Source of the DNA: Phycisphaerae bacterium
Lineage (GTDB): Bacteria > Planctomycetota > Phycisphaerae > UBA1845 > UTPLA1
Direction: 5' to 3'
Length of the DNA stretch: 64,000 nt
Assembly: GCA_035275405.1 (NCBI GenBank)
Contig: DATEMU010000012.1
Span: 62,001 to 126,000, forward strand
The translations under genes were made by a program, and so were the position numbers. Of the stretch, positions 38,678-47,574 are shown one piece after another; position 1 is the first letter of the stretch, and the number at the start of each line of letters is the position of its first letter. Under the pieces are notes generated by a model, which searched no databases, was not told the origin of the DNA, and was given only the letters and a program-made list of their open reading frames with translations.

Positions 38678-40549
38678 CTACTGCGGCACGTCGATTTCAA
38701 GCGTCTGCTTCCCGGCGTTTCGCGCGCCCGAGGAGAAGCTCACGATCTTCACTCCCGGATCAACCAGGAAAAGGTAGCCGAAGAGGCGCTGCTCGGGATT
38801 CGTCGATCGCAGGACATTTTCCGTCAGCTTCTTGGCTTTCTTCAGGCTGCGTTCCGGTTGCTCCGATTCTGGATAGTACTGAACCTCGAAGACCATCTTT
38901 CCACCGACGGGAGCCGCGGAATAAACGCCGATGGCAAAGTAATCCGTGCCCTCGGAGTCGGTGAGGCGAATCTGGGCGGCAACGTTAGTGGCGTAGTTCA
39001 GCGCCCGGCCGAACAGGCTCAAAGCGTCTTTCTTGTCCGCGCCGACTTGTACCATCCTTTTGCCTTCGGGAACGTAGAACTTCGTGACGGCCCCGTCGGT
39101 CGGCGGCGTGCCTGGCAGGTCGAGGTAAAAGTGACATTCACCGAGCACGTCACCCTGAAGATGACGGGCGACGAAGGAATTGTCCTTCGGCAGTGGCGTC
39201 GGGAGCGTATCAAAAACCCCCGTTCGCGCTTCAATGGCGTCGGCGATATGGACGTTTCCTCCGGTGGGCTTGCCGACCTTGGGCTTGCTGTCCTTCTTTT
39301 CGGGCTCGTCGGCCTCATCTGTGTCGTTTGCCGACGCATCACCTTTCGGGCTCGAAGGCTTTGGGGCGGAGCTTCCATAGGCCGTCGCGGCGTCCGAGGG
39401 CGGCTCGGTCCGTTGGAGCTTCTTGGTCAACTCCACCCGCGCTCCTCGCTTGTACTCCACGTACCACGGCGAGAAATTTTCCGGCACCTCGAACGCCACG
39501 TCGAAATTAAAAGCCTTGACGGAAGCGTTCTCTCCGCTCCCCTTAATCTCCGCAACCGATCGAGCGGTGTTGGCATTGAGCAGAAAGTCCGTCTGCGGGC
39601 CGAAGCGCACCAACCGCGCCGCCTGATCCGCCTTGACGTTGGACAAACCATGGTCCTTGTGGATGTACAAGTCGCTCATGCCGCAGGCCAGATGGACGCT
39701 CGGCGGGGCCGACGCTCCATCGCTTGCCGGCGGCGGGCCGACGATGCGAAATTGAGGTACCCGGAAACGCAAATCCATCGATCCTTCCGCCGCCGCCGAC
39801 GTGTCCAGTCGCACGCGGCACACCAGGAATTTCTTCCCGACGCTGGGTTCGACCGTCGTGAATTCGCGGGCCAAGCCCTCGCCCTCGACTCGCTGCGACA
39901 CCTGATCGATCTGCCGCGCCTCCCAGTAGCCTTTGACCTGAAGGCTGTCCTGGGGAACGAAGACGCGTTCTTCCGGCTGCGGATTGGCTCGCGCCGAGTA
40001 CAAGTCCTCGATGAAATCCGGCTTGGCGTCGGCAAAGCTCGTCTCGCCCTGGAAGCTGCCCGACGAAAGCATATTGACCAGCCCGATCGTGAATCCGTCG
40101 GGTTTCAACATGAATCCTTTTTCCTCGGCGCTCCCGTCGGCGGCGGTCGAGACGCGCTCGAAGCCGAGGACGCTCGATCCGATGGGGAGCATCTGGATCG
40201 CCACCAGCGACGTTCCCACCAGGAGCAGGCCCGTAAACAGGCCGCACACGCCGCCACCCGCGCGGTCCGCAATCACGGGCAGCTTGACGCCGTCGGGGAT
40301 CATCTTGTCCGTTCCCAGCCGCAAGACCAGTAGCGTGACCAGAAAAATCAACATCAGCGCCAGCGGCAGGCCGATGCCCGCGTTCAAGTTCGCAGCCCAC
40401 AGCGAATGCACCTGTTCGTAGAATCCAAAAGCGAGAAGACAGGCAATGACCGTGCAGAGGAACATGATCGCGCTGCTGAAGAAACCTTGATACACCCAGA
40501 AGGCCGTGACCAGAATCACCATGAGCGCTACGACGATGGAAAAGATCAT
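38678..40549 (-). CDS. CvpA-like membrane protein with large soluble extension
   Basis: The first 125 of 623 residues hold four membrane segments of the CvpA type (MIFSIVVALMVILVTAFWVY, CTVIACLLAFGFYEQ, LALMLIFLVTLLVLRL, GVCGLFTGLLLVGTSLVAIQ). The remaining 500 residues are soluble and beta-rich, with an acidic/Lys/Pro linker near 390-430. Ordinary CvpA is about 160 residues, so the extension is unusual. Start ATG 40549 has an AAGGAG Shine-Dalgarno. It lies between a PilB-like ATPase gene and an HtrA-like protease gene, so an envelope role is likely. Confidence 0.75.
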   Translation of the reverse strand: MIFSIVVALMVILVTAFWVYQGFFSSAIMFLCTVIACLLAFGFYEQVHSLWAANLNAGIGLPLALMLIFLVTLLVLRLGTDKMIPDGVKLPVIADRAGGGVCGLFTGLLLVGTSLVAIQMLPIGSSVLGFERVSTAADGSAEEKGFMLKPDGFTIGLVNMLSSGSFQGETSFADAKPDFIEDLYSARANPQPEERVFVPQDSLQVKGYWEARQIDQVSQRVEGEGLAREFTTVEPSVGKKFLVCRVRLDTSAAAEGSMDLRFRVPQFRIVGPPPASDGASAPPSVHLACGMSDLYIHKDHGLSNVKADQAARLVRFGPQTDFLLNANTARSVAEIKGSGENASVKAFNFDVAFEVPENFSPWYVEYKRGARVELTKKLQRTEPPSDAATAYGSSAPKPSSPKGDASANDTDEADEPEKKDSKPKVGKPTGGNVHIADAIEARTGVFDTLPTPLPKDNSFVARHLQGDVLGECHFYLDLPGTPPTDGAVTKFYVPEGKRMVQVGADKKDALSLFGRALNYATNVAAQIRLTDSEGTDYFAIGVYSAAPVGGKMVFEVQYYPESEQPERSLKKAKKLTENVLRSTNPEQRLFGYLFLVDPGVKIVSFSSGARNAGKQTLEIDVPQ

Positions 40550-40595
40550 GGCATACTCCTTGAAGGGCGCCGCTGCCCGCCGTGATCGGCGCGTC

Positions 40596-42320
40596 CTATT
40601 TTTCGCCTTCTTTGGTGACCCGCAGGACCTCGTTAATGCTCGTGATGCCGTCGTACACCTTGTGCAACGCGACCTCCTGGAGGTAGAGCATCCCCTTCTT
40701 GCGGGCCTCCGCCTTCACGACCGCCAGCGAGTCGCCCTTGGAGATTCTAGCTCGCAGTTCGTCATCGATGATCAGCAACTCAAAGACGCCGGTTCGCCCC
40801 AGGTATCCGGTCCCCTGGCAGACCGCGCACAAAATGGGGTTCCCCTGTTTGTCCACCTCGACTTCGTTGGCATTGGGTGGGCGATAGAAGGGGCGATTCT
40901 CGCCCAAGGGGAGATTGGCCTTTTTTAGAATGTCGGGATCGGGTTTGTACCCCTTCCGACAGGTCGTACAGAGGATTCGAATCAACCGCTGCGACGACAC
41001 CGCCACCAGGCTGGTGGCCGCCAGCGCGGGATCGGCCACCCCGTTCAGGTACGCCCCCAACGCACTGAACGTGTCCTTGGCCCTTAATCCGATGTAAATT
41101 TTCTTGTTCTGCTTCCCGGCCGTCGCCGCCAGGCTCGCCGTCTCCGCATCGGGCAGGTCGCTGATCATGCAGACGTCCGGCTCCGTCCGCAGCAGCGACC
41201 TCAGGCGCTTGCCGAACGTGATCGTGTTGTTCTGGCTGTCGAAGACGTGCTGGGTGATATTCTCCAGGTCCAGGTCCTTCGAGGCTTCCAGCGTGTGGAT
41301 GTTCTGCAGGAACGCGTCGTGCTCGCGGAGAATGGCATACAGCGTGCTCGTCACGCCCGCGCCCTTCGGACCGCTGACAATCACCACCCCTTTGTGCTCC
41401 TCTCGTACTGCCTTGAACAGCGGCAACTGCTTCGCGGTCAGCCCGAGGTCCGGCAGGCGGAATTTACTCTCTTCCGAGATGAGCCGAAGGGCGAAGCGCT
41501 GGCCGGCGGTGCTGCCGGAGGTCCTGGCCTGTACCTCAACGGACTTGTCGCCTTTTCCACCAGCCCCGATCGTCGCCTTGAAGTGACCGGTTTGCGGACG
41601 GCGATGCTCGTCCGAGTTCATCCCGGAAATTCTTTTGAGGTGCGCCAGTACGAGGGGCGCGACGGCCGGGTCCAGCGGATCGCGAATCCGGTCTACGCCA
41701 TCTATGCGGATCAATGTCTTGACCGGCTGCTCGGGGATGAAGTCCATGCGCAGATCGCTGCCGCGCCGCCAGATGGCGTCGAAGAGCAGTTCCTGCATGA
41801 CGCCGTAGGCGGCATGTTGGGCGGGGTCCGTCGGCCAGTTCGGCGTCTTGCCGTTGGCGTCCTTGATGCGAACCCGGTCCCCCATCGAGACGACTTCGGT
41901 GGTCTTCACCTTGCCGCCCTTGAACAATCGCTGCAGGTGCGCCGGCGTCAGGATGGTCTGCGCGGGTGCGACGCGTTTGTTCCGAAAGAGGGCGTAGCCG
42001 ATGAACGCGCCGCCAAAGACCATCGCAAAGAGAAGGAAGCCGATCCAAAAGAGCGGGATCAGGAGCCACAGGGCCAGCGTCGCCACGCCGGTCCCGAAAA
42101 TGAGCGCCCTCCACATCCCGGCCGGCACACGAATTGTCTTAAGGTCTTTCTCGACCCAGGCCGCGTTGTGCGCCCAAAGGAGAAAGCACAATGTAAAGAG
42201 GACAATCTTGAATGGACTGAAATAACCGCCTTCCGTCGGAAGCGCGGCGACAACGAGGTGCGGCATTCGGTCGAACAAGGCTGGACTCAAGGAACTTCCA
42301 CTACCCACAAGGTAAGGCAT
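40596..42320 (-). CDS. Divergent PilB/GspE-like secretion ATPase with membrane N-terminus
   Basis: 574 residues. Residues 37-112 contain two or three hydrophobic segments (IVLFTLCFLLWA; RALIFGTGVATLALWLLIPL; FWIGFLLFAMVFGG), where normal PilB has a soluble N-domain. The ATPase core is recognisable: VIVSGPKGAGVTSTLYAILR (Walker A region, 317-325), LLRTEPDVCMISDLPDAETA (Walker B), ending in the zinc tetracysteine CTTC...CAVC. The invariant Walker lysine is Val323 and the catalytic Glu of MIGEIRD is Asp. It may hydrolyse ATP poorly or be regulatory. An alternative start is ATG 42266. Confidence 0.82.
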   Translation of the reverse strand: MPYLVGSGSSLSPALFDRMPHLVVAALPTEGGYFSPFKIVLFTLCFLLWAHNAAWVEKDLKTIRVPAGMWRALIFGTGVATLALWLLIPLFWIGFLLFAMVFGGAFIGYALFRNKRVAPAQTILTPAHLQRLFKGGKVKTTEVVSMGDRVRIKDANGKTPNWPTDPAQHAAYGVMQELLFDAIWRRGSDLRMDFIPEQPVKTLIRIDGVDRIRDPLDPAVAPLVLAHLKRISGMNSDEHRRPQTGHFKATIGAGGKGDKSVEVQARTSGSTAGQRFALRLISEESKFRLPDLGLTAKQLPLFKAVREEHKGVVIVSGPKGAGVTSTLYAILREHDAFLQNIHTLEASKDLDLENITQHVFDSQNNTITFGKRLRSLLRTEPDVCMISDLPDAETASLAATAGKQNKKIYIGLRAKDTFSALGAYLNGVADPALAATSLVAVSSQRLIRILCTTCRKGYKPDPDILKKANLPLGENRPFYRPPNANEVEVDKQGNPILCAVCQGTGYLGRTGVFELLIIDDELRARISKGDSLAVVKAEARKKGMLYLQEVALHKVYDGITSINEVLRVTKEGEK

Positions 42321-42616
42321 GCTGAGGAATCATCCACCGGGTCTACGACCTCGGCTGTGTCGTTTGCCTGCGCAAGGCGGGGCGAATCCTACCGAACCGC
42401 CGACCCTCCGCGGCGCGCCATCTCATCTTCCGCGGCTGCTACTCGGCTTTCAGACCGGCGATTCTACGATAAACCCCAGCGTCTGAAAACTCCCAAACGC
42501 GTCGTTTTCTCCCAGGATTGCGCGCCCGGTTGTCAGACGGACCCGCACATAGCTCTTGCGGAGATAAGAAGATAGATCGAGACACCTGGGCCAAATCTAT
42601 GTGCCTGATTTGTTCT

Positions 42617-42631
42617 TGGCATGGTTCTTGC
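42617..42631 (+). promoter_or_regulatory. Sigma-54-type (-24/-12) promoter before iorA
   Basis: TGGCATGGTTCTTGC matches the sigma-54 consensus TGGCAC-N5-TTGC with the required 10 bases between GG and GC. It faces iorA and predicts a start of transcription near 42643, about 60 bases before ATG 42704. The rest of the gene-free stretch 42321-42703 shows nothing I can name. Confidence 0.55.
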
Positions 42632-42703
42632 CAGCTAGAACATCGGAACATTGACTCCCGCGCATGGGGATATCGACATCGGAATACAGCGAGACGTTAC
42701 TCC

Positions 42704-44341
42704 ATGACCGAACTACTTCTTGGGAATGAAGCCGTCGCCCTGGCGGCACTGCATGCCGGCATTCGCGGAGCGTTTTCCTACCCCGGCACTCCGGCGACCG
42801 AGATTTTCGAGTTCATCCAGTCGCGGACACGCCTCGACGGCAGCGTCGCCGCCGCCTGGTCCGCGAATGAAAAGGTCGCCTACGAAGAAGCCCTGGGGAT
42901 GTCGTTCGCCGGTCGGCGCGGCATCGTCTCCATGAAGCACGTCGGGCTCAACGTGGCCGCCGATCCGTTCATGAGTTCGGCCCTGACCGGCGCGCGGGGC
43001 GGACTGGTCCTGGCCGTCGCCGACGATCCGGGCATGCACTCGTCGCAAAACGAACAGGACTCGCGGTGCCTGGGCGACTTTGCGCAGATTCCCATCTTCG
43101 AGCCATCGAATCAGCAGGAAGCGTACGACATGACCCGCGCGGCCTTCGACTTGTCGGAGCAGTGGGAGACGCCCATCATGCTCCGGCTGGTCACGCGCCT
43201 CGCTCATAGCCGCGCGATCGTGACGGCGGCGCCCGTTTCGCCTCTTTCGCCTTCCGGTGCAGCCGAATCAGAGCCGGACTGGCGGCAATGGACGCTCCTG
43301 CCGCCCAACGCCCGACGGCGCTATCGGCGCCTCCTGGATCTGCAAGCGACGTTTCTCGACTACTCTCGAAGCTGTCCTTACAACCGCCTTGAACTCAAGG
43401 GGCCGCGCGGGATCATCGCCTGTGGAATCGCCCACAACTACGTCCGCGAGGTGATTGGCGAGCATTCGTCCTACTCGCTGCTCAAGATCGCGTGTTACCC
43501 GGCGCCCCTGCCCCTGATTCGCGAATTGGTCGATCACTGCGAGGAAATTCTCGTGGTCGAAGAGGGCTACCCGTTTATCGAGCGCCTGCTGCACGGGCTG
43601 ATTGGCGTGCCCGGCAAGGCGATCCGCGGGAAGAAATCCGGCGACTTCGCGCCGGACGGCGAGATGACCGCCGACCGGGTTCGAGCGGCCCTCGACCGCA
43701 AGCGGCCCGGCGCCCCGCCTCCGTTTGAGAAGGCGCTCGCCGCCCTGCCAACCGTTCCGCAGCGGCCGCCGCGCCTGTGCGACGGCTGCCCGCATAGCGA
43801 CACGTTCAAGGCCATCATGGCGGCGGTCGAAGGGGAAAAATCGCCGCACCTCATGAGCGACATCGGCTGCTACACGCTCGGCGCCCTGCCGCCCTACAAC
43901 GCGGTCCACACCTGCGTCGACATGGGCGCGTCGATCTCCATGGGACACGGCGCGGCCAAGGCGGGGCTGTGGCCCGTCGTCTGCACCATCGGCGATTCGA
44001 CCTTTCTGCACTCCGGCATGACCGGCCTCGTCGGCGCGGCCCACGAGGACGCCGACATGACCGTCGTTATTATGGACAACGCGTCGATCGCCATGACCGG
44101 CGGGCAGGACGCGATGATCGCGGGTGACGAGTTGATCAACCTGGTCAAGGGGCTGGGCGTTTCGCCCGAGCACGTGGTCAAGATCGATCCCTCGCCGCGC
44201 CATCACCAGGAGAACACGGGGATCATTCGCAGGGAAATCGATCACCACGGCCTGTCCGTCGTCGTCGCCTGCCGGCCGTGCATTCATACGAAGCGGCGGA
44301 CCATCCGAACTGCGAATCGAACGCTGGAGAAGTGTGGATAG
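42704..44341 (+). CDS. iorA: Indolepyruvate ferredoxin oxidoreductase alpha subunit lacking ferredoxin domain
   Basis: 545 residues. IorA decarboxylates aryl or other 2-oxo acids with thiamine diphosphate and CoA, giving acyl-CoA. The Pyr domain starts LLLGNEAVALAALHAGI with AFSYPGTPATEIFE. The TPP-binding C-terminal domain has DIGCYTLGALPPYN, GHGAAKAGLWPVV and GDSTFLHSGMTGL with IMDNASIAMTGGQ. Usual IorA is about 600-640 residues and ends in two [4Fe-4S] motifs; this one stops at EKCG, where the first ferredoxin Cys is expected, so it must pass electrons another way or to a separate ferredoxin. The partner IorB is fused to an acyl-CoA synthetase in the next gene. Confidence 0.9.
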   Translation: MTELLLGNEAVALAALHAGIRGAFSYPGTPATEIFEFIQSRTRLDGSVAAAWSANEKVAYEEALGMSFAGRRGIVSMKHVGLNVAADPFMSSALTGARGGLVLAVADDPGMHSSQNEQDSRCLGDFAQIPIFEPSNQQEAYDMTRAAFDLSEQWETPIMLRLVTRLAHSRAIVTAAPVSPLSPSGAAESEPDWRQWTLLPPNARRRYRRLLDLQATFLDYSRSCPYNRLELKGPRGIIACGIAHNYVREVIGEHSSYSLLKIACYPAPLPLIRELVDHCEEILVVEEGYPFIERLLHGLIGVPGKAIRGKKSGDFAPDGEMTADRVRAALDRKRPGAPPPFEKALAALPTVPQRPPRLCDGCPHSDTFKAIMAAVEGEKSPHLMSDIGCYTLGALPPYNAVHTCVDMGASISMGHGAAKAGLWPVVCTIGDSTFLHSGMTGLVGAAHEDADMTVVIMDNASIAMTGGQDAMIAGDELINLVKGLGVSPEHVVKIDPSPRHHQENTGIIRREIDHHGLSVVVACRPCIHTKRRTIRTANRTLEKCG

Positions 44342-44372
44342 TGCTATGTCTAAGTTGATTTTAGGGATTCAG

Positions 44373-44455
44373 GGGTGGCACGGTCTGACCGCGAAGCGGG
44401 CAGGCCGTGTAGTACATGCGCACCACGGCCTCGCTGCTGCGAGACCGTGCCACCC
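44373..44455. repeat. Inverted-repeat element between iorA and the iorB fusion
   Basis: GGGTGGCACGGTCT (44373-44386) and AGACCGTGCCACCC (44442-44455) are perfect 14-base inverted repeats, with a nested pair GGCCGTG/CACGGCC (44403-44409/44424-44430). The whole can fold into a long hairpin in the mRNA. From memory, similar GTGGCACGGTCT elements recur in planctomycete genomes. It occupies most of the 155-base gap after iorA. Confidence 0.8.
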
Positions 44456-44496
44456 ATACTGTTAATTGAGACGGACGACCAGGAAATCGGAGATCG

Positions 44497-47400
44497 ATGC
44501 CCATGGAACTCAACATTATCCTCGCGGGCGTCGGTGGTCAGGGAATACTGACGACGGCGCAGGCGCTGAGCCTGGCGGCCCTTCGCCGGGGGTGGCAGGT
44601 TAAACAAGCCGAAGTCCACGGTATGTCCCAGCGCGGCGGCGCGGTGCAGTCCCACCTGCGTATCGCCGACCATTCGATCTACAGCGATCTCATCCCGCTC
44701 GGCCGGGCGGACATGATCCTCGCCATGGAGCCGCTCGAAGCCCTGCGATACGTCGAGTACCTCGCGGACGACGGCCTCATCATCGCCAATACCGCGCCCA
44801 TCGCGAACATCGCTGACTACGGCGAAATGGACGAAATCCTGAACCGGATCGCGGCGCGCCCGCGCCATGTGCTGCTCAACGCCAACGCCCTGGCCGGCGC
44901 GGCGGGCTCCGCCCGATCGGTCAACATGATCATGCTCGGTGCGGCGTCGATCTTCACCGATCTGTCACCGGGTGATCTGGAGGCGGCCGTTACGGAGATG
45001 TTCACCCGCGCCGGGCCCGGCGTCGTCGAAACCAACCTCAAGGCGCTGCGCGTGGGTATCGGCGCGAGCCGAATGTACTACGATCGACTGCGCGCGGGGG
45101 CCGATCCCCGAATGCTTCGCGAACAACTTGGCAAACTCCCGCTATCTGAACTCCTGGCCGGGGACGGACCCGCCGGTCCCCTCGAAACTGCGGTATCGGA
45201 CATCGGCCCCAAACAACTGAGTGCCATCCAGGGCATCCTCAACGACGCTAAGAAAGAACGCCGAGCCCAACTTTACGAGCACGAGGTCTATGCCATCGTC
45301 GAACTGGCGGGGGCGATTTCGTCGCCGCGGCATTTTGGCGTCGTCTCCGGCGCGGAGGTCACGGCGGAGAAGCTCACCGCGCTGCGCAGCGCCAAAGTCG
45401 TGCTCAAGATCATTTCCCCGGATGTCGTTCACAAATCCGACGCCGCCGCCGTGGTCTTCGTCCCCAACGATCGCGAACAAGTGGCGGCCGAAGTGGACCG
45501 GCTCATCGCCGCACAGCGCGCCGCGGATGCAAAAATCGAGGGTGTACTCGTCGTCGAGTTTGTCGCGCACGATTCGGCGGGTTTCGGCGGAGAACTTTTC
45601 GTCGGAATTCGCGCGACGCGCGAATTCGGCCCGGTCATCGCCGCGGGCCTGGGAGGCATTGATACCGAATATCTCGCCGCCAAGCTCAAACCCGGCCTCG
45701 CCGTCGCCAAGGCCCTCGCGACGCAGACCTCCGCCGAGGATTTCTTCAAGCTTTTCCAGAAGACCGCGGCGTATGAAATCCTCTCCGGCGCTGCCCGCGG
45801 ACATCGTCGGATCGTCTCCGACGGCGAACTCCTCCGCTGCTTCCGCGCGTTTATCGCCATCGCCCGACGATTTTGCGTCGATGGTGATCTTGCCCGGCCG
45901 CATCTCGCCGAGCTGGAAGTCAATCCCTTCGCCTTTCGTCAGCAGGTGATGATTCCCCTGGACGGCCGCGGCCGACTCGGATCGGTCGCCGAACCGCTCG
46001 TCGCCCGGCCGATCGAAAAGGTCACTTCGCTCCTGGAGCCGAAATCCATCGCCGTCGTGGGCGTGTCCGGAAAGCGGGAGAACTTCGGCCGAATTATCCT
46101 CAACAACATCAAGGAATGCGGGTTTCCGCCCGAGCACTTGTATGTGGTGAAGGACGGCGCCGCGCTGGACGGCGTATGCTGCATCGCCAATCTCGCCGAA
46201 GCCCCCGAACCCATCGATCTCTTGATTTTGGCGGTCAATGCCAAGGACGCTCCGAACTACATCGAAGCGGCGATTGCGTCGTGCAACGTCGCCTCGGTTA
46301 TCGTGATCCCCGGCGGTTTGGGCGAGACGGAGGGCACGAGCGGCACACAAGCTCGAATCAGCCGCGCCATCGTCGCCTCGCGAAGTCGCAAGGACGGCGG
46401 TCCGATCTTCCTGGGCGGCAACTGTCTCGGCGTTCGCTCGCGATCGGGCCGGTACGACACTTTTTTCATCCAGGCGAAAAAGCTCGATCCTCGCCGCAAT
46501 GTCCCGGCGCGTCGCGTCGCCATCCTCACGCAGAGCGGCGGGTTCATCGTCTCACGGCTCTCCAATCTTGAAACCCTCGACCCCGCGTTGGCCATCTCCA
46601 TCGGCAACCAGGTCGACCTCACCGCGTCAGATCTTCTTGCCATCGTCGGCCGGCGCGGCGACATCGACGCGATCGGCGTTTACATGGAGGGCTTTAAAGA
46701 CCTCGACGGCGTCGTTTTTGCCCAGGCGGTCCGCGAGGTGGCGAACGCGGGCAAGACCGTCGTCTTCTACAAGGCGGGCCGCACGGCCGCCGGCCGGTCC
46801 GCCACTGCCGGTCATACGGCCTCGATCGCCGGCGATTATGACGTCTGCCAGGCCGCCATCGATGAGGCGGGGGCCATCGTCGTGGACACCTTTAAGGAAT
46901 TCGAGCAGGTTCTGGAACTGGCCACCTACCTGCACACCAAGAAAGTCAGGGGTTGTCGAATCGGCGGTCTCACCAACTCGGGAGCGGAGGCCGTGGGCAT
47001 GGCCGATGCGACTGTCGGCCTGCGCTATCGCGTGGAGACGCCCAATCTCTCCAGGGCCACGGCCGCCCACCTCACTGACACGCTGACGCGACACAAACTG
47101 CACACGCTGGTCAACGTCCGCAACCCCCTCGACCTGACCCCGATGGCCAGTGACGACGTGTACGAAGAATCCATCCGTATCCTGATGGACGACGACGAGA
47201 TCGACGCCGTCGTTGTCTCGCTGGTCCCATTGACGCCTGCCTTGCGGACGACGAACGATGAACTGGACGATCCCGCCTCACTCGCCCATCGCCTGCCGCG
47301 GCTCTTTGCCGAGTATGACAAGCCGATGATCGTCGTCATCGACGCCGGGACGACGTATGAATCGCTGGCCGGGCGCATCCGCTCGGCCGGCGTGCCGGTC

Positions 47401-47574
47401 TTCCGCTCCTGCGACCAGGCCATTCGCTCCCTGGGGCGCTATCTTTGCCATCGCGTGGGTAAAGCCCGCATGGATCCCGTGCCCTCCAGGCGGGCCGCGA
47501 GGATGGAATCGGATCGGCCGCGCCCGCCCGCGCGTATCGCGGAAAAAGGGGAGATTGGCGTCACGAACGCGTGA
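44497..47574 (+). CDS. IorB fused to ADP-forming acyl-CoA synthetase (beta-alpha order)
   Basis: A 1025-residue fusion. Residues 1-195 are the indolepyruvate oxidoreductase beta subunit (GVGGQGILTTAQALSLAA, EVHGMSQRGGAVQSHLR). Residues about 235-460 are the ATP-grasp (beta) half of acetyl-CoA synthetase (ADP-forming): VVLKIISPDVVHKSDAAAVV, GGELFVGIRATREFGPV, HLAELEVNPFAF. From about 490 the CoA-binding/ligase (alpha) half follows: SIAVVGVSGKRENFGRIIL, PVARRVAILTQSGGF-like strands, and AGHTASIAGDYDV with His773 at the phosphohistidine position. Expected overall reaction with IorA: 2-oxo acid to acid with reduced carrier and ATP. Separate IOR and ACD do this in Pyrococcus. The beta-before-alpha order is a permutation of the common fused form. 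Confidence 0.9.
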   Translation: MPMELNIILAGVGGQGILTTAQALSLAALRRGWQVKQAEVHGMSQRGGAVQSHLRIADHSIYSDLIPLGRADMILAMEPLEALRYVEYLADDGLIIANTAPIANIADYGEMDEILNRIAARPRHVLLNANALAGAAGSARSVNMIMLGAASIFTDLSPGDLEAAVTEMFTRAGPGVVETNLKALRVGIGASRMYYDRLRAGADPRMLREQLGKLPLSELLAGDGPAGPLETAVSDIGPKQLSAIQGILNDAKKERRAQLYEHEVYAIVELAGAISSPRHFGVVSGAEVTAEKLTALRSAKVVLKIISPDVVHKSDAAAVVFVPNDREQVAAEVDRLIAAQRAADAKIEGVLVVEFVAHDSAGFGGELFVGIRATREFGPVIAAGLGGIDTEYLAAKLKPGLAVAKALATQTSAEDFFKLFQKTAAYEILSGAARGHRRIVSDGELLRCFRAFIAIARRFCVDGDLARPHLAELEVNPFAFRQQVMIPLDGRGRLGSVAEPLVARPIEKVTSLLEPKSIAVVGVSGKRENFGRIILNNIKECGFPPEHLYVVKDGAALDGVCCIANLAEAPEPIDLLILAVNAKDAPNYIEAAIASCNVASVIVIPGGLGETEGTSGTQARISRAIVASRSRKDGGPIFLGGNCLGVRSRSGRYDTFFIQAKKLDPRRNVPARRVAILTQSGGFIVSRLSNLETLDPALAISIGNQVDLTASDLLAIVGRRGDIDAIGVYMEGFKDLDGVVFAQAVREVANAGKTVVFYKAGRTAAGRSATAGHTASIAGDYDVCQAAIDEAGAIVVDTFKEFEQVLELATYLHTKKVRGCRIGGLTNSGAEAVGMADATVGLRYRVETPNLSRATAAHLTDTLTRHKLHTLVNVRNPLDLTPMASDDVYEESIRILMDDDEIDAVVVSLVPLTPALRTTNDELDDPASLAHRLPRLFAEYDKPMIVVIDAGTTYESLAGRIRSAGVPVFRSCDQAIRSLGRYLCHRVGKARMDPVPSRRAARMESDRPRPPARIAEKGEIGVTNA

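Noticed and set aside
38384..40333. 649-codon frame opposite the CvpA-like gene
   Set aside because: Shadow frame without domain features; the minus-strand gene has a Shine-Dalgarno and membrane segments.
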